Shown: positions 1 to 8,832 of the stretch, in pieces
Layout of the letters: each line of letters starts with the position of its first letter
Numbering within the stretch: the stretch's first letter is position 1
Assembly: GCA_016712315.1 (NCBI GenBank)
Contig: JADJRG010000031.1
Span: forward strand, 143,651-207,650
Length of the DNA stretch: 64,000 nucleotides
Source: Nannocystis sp.
GTDB taxonomy: Bacteria; Myxococcota_A; Polyangia; Nannocystales; Nannocystaceae
Direction: 5' to 3'
Notes under the pieces: generated by a model
Database searches by the model: none
What the model saw: only the letters and a program-made list of their open reading frames with translations
Told to the model about the DNA's origin: nothing
Made by a program: the position numbers and the translations under genes

Positions 1-1441
1 AGATCTGCTGGACGACCTCGTTCTCGCGCTCGGTGCGGGCGCGGGCCTGATCGCTGAGCAGGGCGCGGCCGTTGCGCTCGAATTCGACGCGGCGGGCGCC
101 CTGGAAGGCGAGCACGGTGAAGAGCGCGGCGGCGCCGAAGATGAGGCCTGGTCGGCGGACCAAGAGCCTGGCCCATAGACCAGGTCGGTCGCTGGGCGGG
201 CGGCGCGGCGGCTTGACGCCGACGAGGTGCAGGAGCGCGGGGAAGACGGTGATCATCGCGATCAGGCAGAGGACCATGCCGATCGCGGCGATCAGGCCGA
301 ACTCGTGGAAGGCGGGGAAGCCGGAGCTGGCCATCACGACGAAGGCGCTGACGGTGGTCGCGGCGGCGATCAGCAGCGGCGCGATGAGGCCGCGGAAGGC
401 GCGGCGGATCGCCTCGTCTTGGGGGTGCTCGGCGAGCTCGCGGCGGACGCGGGCGAAGAAGTGGATCCCCGCGTCGATGCCGATGCCGACCAACACGGTG
501 GTGATCAGCGCGGTGATCGCGTTGAGGTGGCCGAGGATGAGCTGAGTGAGGCCCATCGACCAGGCGACGCCGCAGAGCAGGGGCAGGAGCAGCGTGAAGA
601 TCGCGCGGAGGGAGCGGAAGAGGACGAAGAGGATGACGAGCACGCCGAGCAGGCCGGCGGCGCCGCTGCGCACGACGTCGCGGTTGACCGCCTCGCTGAC
701 CTCGGCCTGGCTGACGTAGCGGCCGATAATGCTGGTCTTGAGGCCAGATCCAGTCCATGGCCCGGGGCGATCGAGCTGCGCCCGCGCGGCCTCGTTGACC
801 TCCTTGACCACGGCGGTGGCGAAGGCCGCGTCGGTGGAGGGGCGGGTGGGGAAGGCGAGCAGGACCTGGGCCTCGACGCCCTCACGCTCGTAGTAGTCCT
901 CAAAGCCGGTGCGCGAGATCGCGCCCGCGCGGTGGTCGTCGACGAGGCGGCGCAGGCGGGCGGGGGCGCGCGGGTCAGGGGGCTCGAGGCAGGTGTCAGG
1001 GGTGGCCGTGCAGAGCTCGTAGTGCTGCCAGGCCTCGACGTGCTCCTGGAGCTCGGTGAACTCCTCGTCGCTCAAGTAGTAGAGGGCGCGGTCGATGAAG
1101 AAGTCAGAGCGGAGGCGGTAGTCGACGTCGCGGAGGTTGGGGCTGGCCTGAAGGACAGGTACGAGGGCCTCGACGTAGGCGTTGCGGGCTGCCTTGCTGC
1201 CGCCCTCGACCAAGACCTTGACGTCGCCGAGGACCCCGAAGCTGGCCTCGAGCGCGCGCAGGTTCTCGACGACGAGGTGATCGTCGGGGAGGAGCGCGCG
1301 CATGTCGCTCTCGATCTTGAGGTGACTGGCGGCGTAGACGCCGGCGGCGGTGAGCAGGGCGCCGCTCACCAGGATGAGGCGGTGGTGGCGGAGGACGCCG
1401 TCGATCCAGCGATCCCGGAGGCGATGAAGGAAGGTGCTCAC
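1..1441 (-). CDS. RND/MMPL family exporter, N-terminal 480 residues (truncated by window edge)
   Basis: The frame is open from a GTG at 1441 to the left edge, so the C-terminal half is missing. The visible part has an N-terminal hydrophobic segment, then the extracytoplasmic loop signature DMRALLPDD, a large loop, and a helical bundle. The bundle carries GIDAGIHFFARVRREL, which is characteristic of MMPL/RND permeases, and a following segment near SSGFPAFHEFGLIAAIG. A second N-terminal-like segment (VEFERNG) begins just before the edge, as expected for the internally duplicated RND fold. Members use proton motive force to export lipids, hopanoids or drugs; the substrate cannot be told here. 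It lies 40 bp downstream of the HMA lipoprotein on the same strand and may share its transcript. No strong ribosome binding site marks the GTG, so the start is only probable. Confidence 0.85.
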   Translation of the reverse strand, partial: MSTFLHRLRDRWIDGVLRHHRLILVSGALLTAAGVYAASHLKIESDMRALLPDDHLVVENLRALEASFGVLGDVKVLVEGGSKAARNAYVEALVPVLQASPNLRDVDYRLRSDFFIDRALYYLSDEEFTELQEHVEAWQHYELCTATPDTCLEPPDPRAPARLRRLVDDHRAGAISRTGFEDYYEREGVEAQVLLAFPTRPSTDAAFATAVVKEVNEAARAQLDRPGPWTGSGLKTSIIGRYVSQAEVSEAVNRDVVRSGAAGLLGVLVILFVLFRSLRAIFTLLLPLLCGVAWSMGLTQLILGHLNAITALITTVLVGIGIDAGIHFFARVRRELAEHPQDEAIRRAFRGLIAPLLIAAATTVSAFVVMASSGFPAFHEFGLIAAIGMVLCLIAMITVFPALLHLVGVKPPRRPPSDRPGLWARLLVRRPGLIFGAAALFTVLAFQGARRVEFERNGRALLSDQARARTERENEVVQQI

Positions 1442-1481
1442 CAGCGCGTGAGGTTGCCCGAGGGCGCGGAGGGTCGAGGTT

Positions 1482-1784
1482 TCAGCGCACGACCGCGTAG
1501 CCGAGGCGGTCGATGGCGGCGATGATCGCGTCGACGCTGGCGCGGCTGGGATCGTGACGGACGGTGACGCGTTGGGCCTGGTGATCGGCGGTCGCAGAGT
1601 CCACGCCGTCGAGCTTCTGCAGCTCAGCCGTGATGGCGCCCTCGCAGGAGCCGCAGACCATGCCCTCGACCCTCAGCTCAGTGGTCGTGAGGGCGCTTGC
1701 GGCGAGCGGCTCCGGCGCGCCCGGGCCGCAGGCGAGGGCCGTCGCGGCGAGGGCGAGCAGGATCGAGAGGAGGGCGCGGCGCAT
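1482..1784 (-). CDS. Small lipoprotein with heavy-metal-associated (HMA) domain
   Basis: A 100-residue protein starting MRRALLSILLALAATALAC, which is a lipoprotein signal with lipobox Cys at residue 19. The rest is one HMA fold of about 65 residues with the metal-binding loop GMVCGSCEGAI (MxCxxC) and the usual ending in GYAVVR. HMA domains bind Cu(I), Zn or Hg through the two Cys. Here it would be tethered to a membrane outside the cytoplasm, unlike cytosolic CopZ/MerP forms. An upstream in-frame start exists, but the signal peptide begins at 1784, 7 bp after the stop of the PASTA gene, which suggests an operon. Its position ahead of an RND exporter suggests envelope metal handling, though a metal role for that exporter is not shown. 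Confidence 0.8.
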   Translation of the reverse strand: MRRALLSILLALAATALACGPGAPEPLAASALTTTELRVEGMVCGSCEGAITAELQKLDGVDSATADHQAQRVTVRHDPSRASVDAIIAAIDRLGYAVVR

Positions 1785-1791
1785 CTTCGGC

Positions 1792-2589
1792 TCAGTTTGG
1801 GGCGACGACGGTGAGCTTGATCGCGGTGCCAAAGGGCACCTTGGTCCCGGCGGCGGGCTCTTGGCGGAGCACGTAGCCCTCGCCGTGCTCGGCGTGCTCG
1901 GTGCGGCGGACCTCGCCGAGCTCGAGGCCGATGTTTTGCAGGTCGGCTTTGGCGGTGCGCAGGTACTTGCCGGTCATCTTGGGGACCTCGAGCATCGGCA
2001 TGCTGGCGATCGTCAGCTTGACGTCGGTGCCGCTGGGGGCCTTGGCGCCGCCCTTGGGCTCCTGCGCGAGCACGGTGCCGGGGGTGCGGTTGGAGTCCTG
2101 CGCGATCGGCTCGGGGACCTCGAAGCCGAGCGCTTCGAGCTCGACGCGCGCCTCGTCGAGGGTCTTGCCGGTGACCGTCGGGATCTTGAGGTCCTCCTTG
2201 GCTTTGGCGACGACGACGCGGATCTCGCGGGTGGTGAGGACCGTGCCTGGGGGGGGATCTTGCTCGAGGATCTCGCCGGGGCGCTTGTCGGGGGCGTCGC
2301 GCTGCTCGTCCTCGATGATGACGATGCCTTGGGCGCCAGCGAGGGAGCGGGCCTTCTTGACGGTGATGCCGCGGTAGTCCGGGGCGGTCGGGCTGGGGGC
2401 CGGCGCGGGCGCGGGCTGCTCGACGATCACTTGCGGGGCGGGGAGCGGCTGCGGCGCGGGCTGGACGAGCACCTGCTGCGGCGCGGCGGGCAGGGTGCCG
2501 GTCATCTTCATGATCTGGGGGCCCAGGAAGATCTGGACCAGGACGGCCACGATCAGCGAGATCAGGACGGTTTTTAGGGTGTCGTTCAT
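1792..2589 (-). CDS. Membrane-anchored protein with three PASTA domains
   Basis: A 265-residue protein. One N-terminal transmembrane helix (about residues 5-24) is followed by a Pro/Ala/Gln-rich spacer and three consecutive PASTA modules. Each has the pattern of GxTxxxA, a helix, then PG(T/E)VLxQ(E/D)P and a closing beta strand. PASTA domains bind muropeptides or beta-lactams in kinases and penicillin-binding proteins; here no kinase or transpeptidase domain is attached. The start at 2589 is preferred over an upstream in-frame codon because a GGAG lies 5 nt before it and the membrane helix follows immediately. Probable role: periplasmic peptidoglycan-sensing or scaffold protein. It heads a three-gene minus-strand set with the HMA lipoprotein and RND exporter. 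Confidence 0.8.
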   Translation of the reverse strand: MNDTLKTVLISLIVAVLVQIFLGPQIMKMTGTLPAAPQQVLVQPAPQPLPAPQVIVEQPAPAPAPSPTAPDYRGITVKKARSLAGAQGIVIIEDEQRDAPDKRPGEILEQDPPPGTVLTTREIRVVVAKAKEDLKIPTVTGKTLDEARVELEALGFEVPEPIAQDSNRTPGTVLAQEPKGGAKAPSGTDVKLTIASMPMLEVPKMTGKYLRTAKADLQNIGLELGEVRRTEHAEHGEGYVLRQEPAAGTKVPFGTAIKLTVVAPN

Positions 2590-2732
2590 CGAACTCCGAG
2601 GGCCGGCGGCTGCGCCGACCAAGGCGGCGGGAGCATAACGCGGCGAGGGGCCGGTGCGGTAGCTCCTGCGGACGACGCTGATCTTTTTCGCCCGCGCCGG
2701 GCGGGGCGCCAGTGATATCGTCGCGGGCCGCG

Positions 2733-4046
2733 ATGACGAAGTTGCCGCCGACCCGCTCAGAGACGGTCTTCGCCGACGCTAAGCCGCCCTATGGGGCCGC
2801 TCAGGCGCTGGCTGAGGCGAACCGATGCTTCTACTGCGCGGACGCCCCGTGCATACAGGCCTGCCCGACGGAGATCGATATCCCGGAGTTCATCCGCAAG
2901 ATCTCTACGGACAACCTCAAGGGATCAGCGCGCACGATCTTCGCGTCCAATATTTTTGGGATGAGCTGCGCGCGGGTGTGCCCGGTCGAGGTGCTCTGCG
3001 TGGGCGCTTGCGTCTACAACGAGATGGACGCGCCGCCGATCCAGATCGGCAAGCTCCAGCGCTACGCGACCGATCGGGCGTTCGCCGAGGGCTGGCGCTT
3101 CTTTGAAGCCGGGCCAGACTCGGGTAAGAGCGTGGCGCTGCTCGGCGGCGGGCCGGCGTCGCTGGCGGCGGCCCACGAGCTGCGGCGCCAGGGCCACGCG
3201 TGCACGATCTACGAGCAGAGCGAGCTGCTCGGCGGGCTCTCGGCGACCGGCGTCGCTCCCTACAAGATGCAGGCCGATCGGGCGCTCGAGGAGGTCGAGT
3301 GGGTGCTGGGGATCGGCGGGATCGAGGTGCGCACGGGGGTGGCGATCGGCCGCGATCTGTCGCTGTCGGAGCTGCGCGAGCGCCACGACGCGGTGCTGAT
3401 CGGCATCGGGCTAGGGCCGGATCGGCTGCTGGCGGCGCCAGGGCACGAGCTCGCGGGGATCCGCGGGGCGGTGGCGTGGATCGCCGAGATGAAGACGAAG
3501 GCGCTCGACCTGCGCGGGATCGGGAGGGCCGCGGTGATCGGCGGCGGCAACACGGCGGTCGACGCGGTCCGTGAATTGCTCGGGGTGGGGATCGGGGAGG
3601 TGACGCTGATCTACCGCGGCAGCGAGGCCGAGATGAGCGGCTACGCGCATGAGTGGGCGGCGGCGAAGATCGCGGGCGCGCGGGCGGCCTTCCGCTGCCA
3701 GCCGATCGGCTTCACCGGCGAGGCTGGGCAGGTGCGAGGGGTCGAGGTGGTGAGCCTCGACGCGGAGCGCCGGCCGATCGCGGGGGGCGAGCGGGTGATC
3801 GCGGCGGAGCTGGTGCTGATGGCGATCGGTCAGTCGCGGCTAGGCGCGCTGGTCGACGGGGTCGACGGGCTCACGCTCGCGGGCGGGCACGTGGTGGTCG
3901 ACGCGGCGGGGGCGACAGGCTGCCCGGGGGTCTTCGCCGCGGGCGACTGCGCGAACGGCGGCAAAGAAGTGGTGAACGCGGTCGCCGAGGGGCGACGGGC
4001 CGCGTTGGCGATCGATCGCTACCTCCGAGGAGGAGAAGCACTGTGA
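2733..4046 (+). CDS. preT: NAD-dependent dihydropyrimidine dehydrogenase subunit PreT
   Basis: A 437-residue glutamate-synthase-small-subunit-like flavoprotein. The N-terminus carries the 4Fe-4S ligands as CFYCADAPCIQACP and later CARVCPVEVLCVGAC. These are followed by an FAD-binding GGGPASLAAA and a second nucleotide motif GGGNTAVDAVREL, ending in a conserved ...GVFAAGDCANGGKEVVNAVAEG FAD region (positions about 3925-4000). PreT passes electrons from NADH to PreA, which reduces uracil or thymine to the 5,6-dihydro form. The stop overlaps the preA start by 4 bp (GTGA), so the two subunits are translationally coupled. An alternative GTG start lies at 2712; neither has an obvious Shine-Dalgarno, and the ATG at 2733 is preferred. 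Confidence 0.93.
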   Translation: MTKLPPTRSETVFADAKPPYGAAQALAEANRCFYCADAPCIQACPTEIDIPEFIRKISTDNLKGSARTIFASNIFGMSCARVCPVEVLCVGACVYNEMDAPPIQIGKLQRYATDRAFAEGWRFFEAGPDSGKSVALLGGGPASLAAAHELRRQGHACTIYEQSELLGGLSATGVAPYKMQADRALEEVEWVLGIGGIEVRTGVAIGRDLSLSELRERHDAVLIGIGLGPDRLLAAPGHELAGIRGAVAWIAEMKTKALDLRGIGRAAVIGGGNTAVDAVRELLGVGIGEVTLIYRGSEAEMSGYAHEWAAAKIAGARAAFRCQPIGFTGEAGQVRGVEVVSLDAERRPIAGGERVIAAELVLMAIGQSRLGALVDGVDGLTLAGGHVVVDAAGATGCPGVFAAGDCANGGKEVVNAVAEGRRAALAIDRYLRGGEAL

Positions 4047-5326
4047 GCACGATGACTACGCCGGACTTGACCGCGAACACCGCGGGGATCATCACGCCGA
4101 ACCCGTTCTGGTTGGCCTCTGCGCCGCCGACGAACTCGGGCGCGCAGATCATGCGAGCCTTCGACGCGGGCTGGGGCGGCGCGGTGTGGAAGACGCTGGG
4201 GCAGCCGATCCAGAACGTGTCGAGCCGCTTCGGCGGCCTGCACCACCGGAGCAGCCGGGCGATCGGTTTTAATAACATCGAGCTGATCACGGACCGGCCG
4301 CTCGACGTGAACTTCCGCGAGATCGCGGAGGTGAAGCGCCGCTACCCGAAGCACGGGGTGATCGTGTCGCTGATGGTCGAGACGCGCGAGGAGTGGCGCG
4401 AGATCATCAAACGAGCGATCGACGCGGGCGCCGACGGGCTCGAGCTGAACTTCGGCTGCCCGCACGGCATGTGCGAGCGCGGCATGGGCTCGGCGGTCGG
4501 CCAAGAGCCGGCGCTGAACGAGCGGATCACCTCGTGGGCGGCGGAGTTCTCGACGGTGCCGGTGCTGGTGAAGCTGACGCCGAACGTCGATGACATCGTG
4601 CCGAACGGGCTGGCGGCGAAGGCGGGCGGGGCCGACGGGGTGTCGCTGATCAACACGATCAAGAGCGTGATCGGGGTCGACATCGACCGCTTCGTGATCG
4701 AGCCGCGGGTCGGCGGCTCGTCGACGAACGGCGGCTACTGCGGGCCGGCGGTGAAGCCGATCGCGCTGCATATGGTCGCGGCGCTGGCCCGTGAGCCGGC
4801 CTTCGGGCTGCCGATCAGCGGGATCGGCGGGATCGCGAGCTGGCGCGACGCGGTGGAGTTCCTGCTGCTCGGCTGCGACAGCGTGCAGGTGTGCACCGAG
4901 GTGATGCTGCGCGGCTATCGCGTGGTCGAGGACATGATCGAGGGGCTGCGCGAGTACATGCGCGCGCACAGCTTCGCCCGCCTCAGCGACATGGTCGGCA
5001 AGGCGGTGCCGAGCTTCCGCGAGTGGGGGGAGCTCGACATGAACTTTGAGACAGTCGCGAAGATCGACCCGGCCACGTGCATCGGCTGCCAAGCGTGCGT
5101 GGTCGCCTGCAATGACGGCGCGCACCAGTGCATTCATCCGGCGCAGGGATCGCGGGTGCCGCGGGTAGACGAGTCGGAGTGCGTGGGCTGCAACCTCTGC
5201 CAGATCGTCTGCCCGGTGCCGGGTTGCATCACGATGGCGCCGGTCGATAACGGCTTCGCGCCGGCGAGCTGGAACGACTTCATCGCGGGTGAGGGGCTGC
5301 TGCGCCCGAAGAAGGGCGCGCACTGA
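4043..5326 (+). CDS. preA: NAD-dependent dihydropyrimidine dehydrogenase subunit PreA
   Basis: A 427-residue protein. The first about 330 residues form the FMN-binding dihydroorotate-dehydrogenase-like barrel, with ELNFGCPHGM and the active-site region. A C-terminal ferredoxin domain follows, with two 4Fe-4S motifs, CIGCQACVVAC and CVGCNLCQIVCPVPGC. It reduces the pyrimidine C5-C6 bond using electrons from PreT, which is the first step of reductive uracil/thymine degradation. The GTG start at 4043 sits 9 nt after a strong GAGGAGG and overlaps the preT stop. The downstream degradative genes are not adjacent. They lie about 3.5 kb away on the opposite strand, beyond a two-component gene set. 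Confidence 0.95.
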   Translation: MSTMTTPDLTANTAGIITPNPFWLASAPPTNSGAQIMRAFDAGWGGAVWKTLGQPIQNVSSRFGGLHHRSSRAIGFNNIELITDRPLDVNFREIAEVKRRYPKHGVIVSLMVETREEWREIIKRAIDAGADGLELNFGCPHGMCERGMGSAVGQEPALNERITSWAAEFSTVPVLVKLTPNVDDIVPNGLAAKAGGADGVSLINTIKSVIGVDIDRFVIEPRVGGSSTNGGYCGPAVKPIALHMVAALAREPAFGLPISGIGGIASWRDAVEFLLLGCDSVQVCTEVMLRGYRVVEDMIEGLREYMRAHSFARLSDMVGKAVPSFREWGELDMNFETVAKIDPATCIGCQACVVACNDGAHQCIHPAQGSRVPRVDESECVGCNLCQIVCPVPGCITMAPVDNGFAPASWNDFIAGEGLLRPKKGAH

Positions 5327-5387
5327 GGCGTAAGTTTTGCGCGCGTCGCGGTCGCGCGGCGGCAACTCTTCCGCTGGTCCGCGCAGG

Positions 5388-5417
5388 AGCGCTCATGGTG
5401 AATTCGCCATGAGGGCT
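5388..5417. promoter_or_regulatory. Inverted repeat between preA and the histidine kinase gene
   Basis: An 11-bp arm AGCGCTCATGG is separated by 8 bp from CCATGAGGGCT, which is complementary except at one position. The inner 7 bp are perfect. No T-tract follows, so it is either a weak terminator after preA or an operator for the sensor-kinase gene that starts about 33 bp later. Confidence 0.45.
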
Positions 5418-5449
5418 CTTCGTCGGCTTCATTGAGGCGCCTCTGTGGT

Positions 5450-6628
5450 ATGGGGGCGGACGGCATGGGTGCACCTCCAGAGAACGTCTTGCAGGCGCTG
5501 CTTAGCTACATTCAATTCACGGACGAGGACGCTGAACTGCTGAAGCGAATGGGGCCCGAGGTCCGCCGCTTCTTCCCGCGCGTGGTCGAGCGCTTCTACG
5601 AGGCGATCTACCGGACACCGGAGGCGCTGAAGGTGTTCACGGGCGGCGCGGCGCAGATCGAGCGGCAGCGCGACCGGCTGAGCGCGTGGCTCGAGGGGCT
5701 GATCGGCGGGGTCTATGACGACGTGTACCTCGAGCGGCGCGCGCGGATCGGCCGCACGCACGTCAAGCACGAGCTCGATCAGCGCTGGATGTTCGCGGCG
5801 ATGAACATCGTCCGCCGCGAGCTGCACGCCGCGCTCACTGAGATCGGCTGGCCGGAGGACGAGCGCACGCGCGGGCACACCGCGATCGACAAGATCTGTG
5901 ACGTGGAGCTGGCGATGATGCTGGAGACCTACCGTGAGGACTACACCTCGCGGGTGCAGATGAACGAGCGCCTGGCGACGCTGGGCCAGATCGCGGCGTC
6001 GATCGGCCACGAGCTGCGCAACCCGCTGGCGGTGATCCAGACCTCGTTGCAGCTGCTCGGCCGGCGCGTCGACGACGAGCGGGCGAAGCGGCACGTCAAG
6101 AAGATCGGCGATCAGATCGGGCTCTGTAACGCGATCATCACCGATCTCTTGGAGCTCGCGCGCGATCGCCCGCCAGAGCGCCACAGGCTCGATCTGGTGG
6201 ACCTCGTGCGCGCGACGCTGCCCGAGGTCCCGCGCTCGGAGGGCGTGACGATCACGGGGCGGCTGCCGTCGGAGATGGTCGCGGTGCTGGTTGACTCGAG
6301 CCAGATCCGGCAGATCATCGTCAACTTGGTGCTCAACGCGGTGCAAGCGGTGGGACCGACCGGGGAGGTGACGGTGACCGTACGAGCGCTAGAGGACGGG
6401 CGCGGCGAGCTGCGGGTCGAGGATAACGGCCCCGGCTTGCCTACCGACGTGGTGCGGCGCTTGTTTGAGCCGCTGTTCACGACCCGCTCCGCAGGCACAG
6501 GGCTCGGCTTGGCGCTGTGTCGGCGGATCACAGAGAAGCATGGCGGCGAGATCTCGGGCGGTAATCGCTCCGAGGGCGGCGCTTGTTTTGTTGTCACCCT
6601 GCCGCCCGCCGATCGGAGCGCCTCGTGA
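5450..6628 (+). CDS. Globin-coupled sensor histidine kinase
   Basis: A 392-residue soluble kinase with no membrane helix. Residues about 8-165 form a protoglobin/globin-coupled-sensor domain. His104 in IGRTHVKHELDQRWMFAAM is the expected proximal haem ligand. HisKA follows with the phospho-acceptor His187 in SIGHELRNPL. HATPase_c has N-box VLNAVQA, G1 DNGPGLP and G2 GTGLGLAL. Such sensors bind haem and respond to O2, NO or CO. The gene follows preA by 123 bp and its stop overlaps the next gene (GTGA), so sensor and double receiver are co-translated. Start alternatives are TTG 5432, ATG 5450 and ATG 5465; none has a decisive Shine-Dalgarno. Gas sensing is inferred from the fold; the link to pyrimidine use is from position only. 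Confidence 0.88.
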   Translation: MGADGMGAPPENVLQALLSYIQFTDEDAELLKRMGPEVRRFFPRVVERFYEAIYRTPEALKVFTGGAAQIERQRDRLSAWLEGLIGGVYDDVYLERRARIGRTHVKHELDQRWMFAAMNIVRRELHAALTEIGWPEDERTRGHTAIDKICDVELAMMLETYREDYTSRVQMNERLATLGQIAASIGHELRNPLAVIQTSLQLLGRRVDDERAKRHVKKIGDQIGLCNAIITDLLELARDRPPERHRLDLVDLVRATLPEVPRSEGVTITGRLPSEMVAVLVDSSQIRQIIVNLVLNAVQAVGPTGEVTVTVRALEDGRGELRVEDNGPGLPTDVVRRLFEPLFTTRSAGTGLGLALCRRITEKHGGEISGGNRSEGGACFVVTLPPADRSAS

Positions 6629-7353
6629 GCCCTCGAGTCCTAGTCGTCGATGATAACCATGAGCTCGCGGACAACCTCTCAGAGCTGCTGCAGGACGAGG
6701 GGTACGCGACCCTCACCGCCTATAGCGCCGAGCGAGCGCTCGAGCTCGCGGCGAAGGAGCAATTTGACATCGTGCTCACCGACATCCGCATGCCGGGCAT
6801 GAACGGCGTCGAGCTGGTGAAGCGGCTGAGCGCGATCAACGAGCGGGCGATCTTCCTGTTGATGACCGCGTACTCGACCGACGCCATGCTCGGCGAGGCG
6901 CTGCGCGCGGGGGTGCGGGCGATCTTGAGCAAGCCGGTGGATCTGCGCGAGCTGCTGACCCGGCTCCCGCACGGGGTCGTGAAGGTGCTGGTGATCGAGG
7001 ACGACGCGCAGCTCGCGGAGCTGCTCTGCGAGGCGCTGAGCCGCCACGGCTATGACGTCGACTCCGCGCTGAGCTGCGGTCAGGCGCGCCAGAAGATCGC
7101 CGCGTCGCCCCCCGACGTGGTGGTGCTCGACGTGTTCTTGCCCGACGGCAACGGGGCGACGCTCGCCGCTGAGATCACGGGATCGGGGACGATCCCGGTG
7201 GTGCTTATGACCGGCTATGACGCCGATGGGGCGGCCTCGTTGGTGCAGTCGCTGCCGTCGAGCTCGTCGCGTTTCCTCGCGAAGCCCTTCCATACGGACT
7301 CCCTGCTGACGGCGCTGCGCGAGCTGGTCGCCGGCCGTGAGGCGAGCGCCTAA
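6625..7353 (+). CDS. Response regulator with two receiver domains and no output domain
   Basis: A 242-residue protein made of two CheY-like receivers in tandem. Domain 1 (residues about 4-115) has the acidic pair DD9-10, phospho-Asp53 in LTDIRMPG and Lys103. Domain 2 (about 119-240) has the acidic pocket, phospho-Asp169 in VLDVFLPDG and a Lys in AKPF. There is no DNA-binding or enzymatic output, so it probably shuttles phosphoryl groups. The GTG start overlaps the stop of the globin-coupled kinase gene. Only 3 bp separate it from the next kinase, which itself carries a receiver. The set therefore forms a plausible His-Asp-Asp relay with both inputs on one mRNA. Confidence 0.9.
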   Translation: MSPRVLVVDDNHELADNLSELLQDEGYATLTAYSAERALELAAKEQFDIVLTDIRMPGMNGVELVKRLSAINERAIFLLMTAYSTDAMLGEALRAGVRAILSKPVDLRELLTRLPHGVVKVLVIEDDAQLAELLCEALSRHGYDVDSALSCGQARQKIAASPPDVVVLDVFLPDGNGATLAAEITGSGTIPVVLMTGYDADGAASLVQSLPSSSSRFLAKPFHTDSLLTALRELVAGREASA

Positions 7354-7356
7354 GCC

Positions 7357-8832
7357 GTGCGAAGCCCGCGGGTCCTGCTGGTCGAGGATAACCTCGCGCT
7401 CGCCGAGAACGTCGCCGAGATCCTCGAGGAGGAGGGGATCTCGGTGGTGCAGGCGGCCAACGGCGAGCGGGCGCTGGCGAAGGCGTCAGGGGTGCGGGTC
7501 GATCTCGCGATCATCGACGTCCGCCTCCCTGACATGAGCGGGCTGCAGCTGCTGAGCGAGCTGCGGCGGGTGCTCGGCGACGCGGAGTACATCGTCGTCA
7601 CCGGCAACGCGACCCTGGATACGGCGATCGCGGCGGTGCGCGAGGGGGTCTTCGCGTACGTGCAGAAGCCCTTCGACCCCTTCGACTTGGTGGCGCTGGC
7701 GCGGCGGGCGCTGGCGCAGGTCGATCTGCGGCGCGAACGCAGCCGCCTCGCCCACGAGCTGGAGCGCAGCGAGAAGCTGCACCGCGGGGTCTTCGAGGCG
7801 GTGGAGTCGGTGATCATCGGGCTCGATCATCAGGGCCAGATCCAGATGTGGAGCCGCTACGCGAGCGCGTCGCTCGGCTACGAGGCGAGCGAGGTGATGG
7901 GCGCGCGGATCCTCGAGCTTCTGACCCCCTCCGGCTCGCGCGCTGGCTTTCAGGACTGGATCGCGCGCGCGTGGGGTGAGCGGGTCGAGGAGCTGCAGAT
8001 CGCGCTGCAGGGGCAGGACGGCGAGCGGACGATCCGCTTCGTCCAGGCCTCGGTGATCGTCAACGGCTCGACGCTGCTGCTGCTGGTCGGTCAAGACGTG
8101 ACGGATCGACTGGCGCTGGAGAAGCGGGCGGCGGACGCGGAGGCGATGGCGTCGCTCGCGACCTTGACGGCCGGCCTGGCGCACGAGATCCGCAACCCGC
8201 TGAACGCGGCGATCTTGCAGCTCGAGCTCTTGTCGAGGATCTCGTCGCGCCTCGAGGAGACGCGCGCGCGCGAGCGGATCGGCGAGAGCGTCAAGCTGGT
8301 GCAGACCGAGATCAAGCGGCTCTCCAAGCTGCTCGAGGAGTTCCTCAGCTTGGCGCGGCCCCGATCGTTTGAGGTCTACCCGATCGACGTCGGCGCGGTG
8401 CTGGACCACGTGGTGAGCATGCAGGCGCCGGTGGCTGAGGCGGCGGGGGTGACAGTGGCCGCGCGGACGACGGAGCTGCCGCGGATCTACGGCGATCAGT
8501 CGAAGCTGATGCAGGTGTTCGTCAACCTGCTAGTGAACGCGATCGACGCGCTGCGCGAGGGCGGGCGCGGGTCGATCACGATCGACGCGGCGCCCGATGA
8601 GGCCGGGTCCATGCTGCTGGTTCGAGTCGCGGATGACGGCCCCGGGGTGCCCGCCGAGGTGGCGCCGCAGCTCTTTCGCCCGTTCTTCTCGACGAAGGCG
8701 CAAGGCACCGGGCTGGGCTTGGCGATCGTCAAGCGGATCGTCGATCTGCACGGCGGCACGATCGCGGTGCGGCCGCGCGACGGCGGCGGCACCGTGGTCG
8801 AGGTGGGGCTGAGGATCGCCGCCGAGGACTAA
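7357..8832 (+). CDS. Receiver-PAS-histidine kinase
   Basis: A 491-residue cytoplasmic kinase with its receiver at the N-terminus. Residues about 4-120 are a REC domain with phospho-Asp54 (IIDVRLPDM). A coiled linker and a PAS domain (about 140-250) follow, the PAS including VIIGLDHQGQIQMWS. HisKA has His276 in GLAHEIRNPLN. HATPase has NLLVNAIDAL, DDGPGVP and GTGLGLAIV. A receiver before the kinase suggests its activity is set by a partner kinase, and the globin-coupled kinase two genes upstream is the obvious candidate. The gene ends in a 4-bp tail-to-tail overlap with the aminotransferase gene on the other strand. No transcription-factor output is encoded in this set. Confidence 0.9.
   Translation: MRSPRVLLVEDNLALAENVAEILEEEGISVVQAANGERALAKASGVRVDLAIIDVRLPDMSGLQLLSELRRVLGDAEYIVVTGNATLDTAIAAVREGVFAYVQKPFDPFDLVALARRALAQVDLRRERSRLAHELERSEKLHRGVFEAVESVIIGLDHQGQIQMWSRYASASLGYEASEVMGARILELLTPSGSRAGFQDWIARAWGERVEELQIALQGQDGERTIRFVQASVIVNGSTLLLLVGQDVTDRLALEKRAADAEAMASLATLTAGLAHEIRNPLNAAILQLELLSRISSRLEETRARERIGESVKLVQTEIKRLSKLLEEFLSLARPRSFEVYPIDVGAVLDHVVSMQAPVAEAAGVTVAARTTELPRIYGDQSKLMQVFVNLLVNAIDALREGGRGSITIDAAPDEAGSMLLVRVADDGPGVPAEVAPQLFRPFFSTKAQGTGLGLAIVKRIVDLHGGTIAVRPRDGGGTVVEVGLRIAAED

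Noticed and set aside
227..1525. 432-codon open frame on the plus strand
   Set aside because: Antisense of the RND/MMPL gene; Asp/Glu/Ala/Gly-rich low-complexity translation without domains, an effect of GC-rich codon structure.
4019..5365. 448-codon open frame on the minus strand
   Set aside because: Antisense to preA, which has full Fe-S and FMN motifs; the antisense product is Arg/His/Ala-rich nonsense.
8615..8640. GGTTCGAGTC resembling a tRNA T-loop
   Set aside because: Lies inside the histidine-kinase ATPase domain, and no acceptor or anticodon stems can be paired around it.
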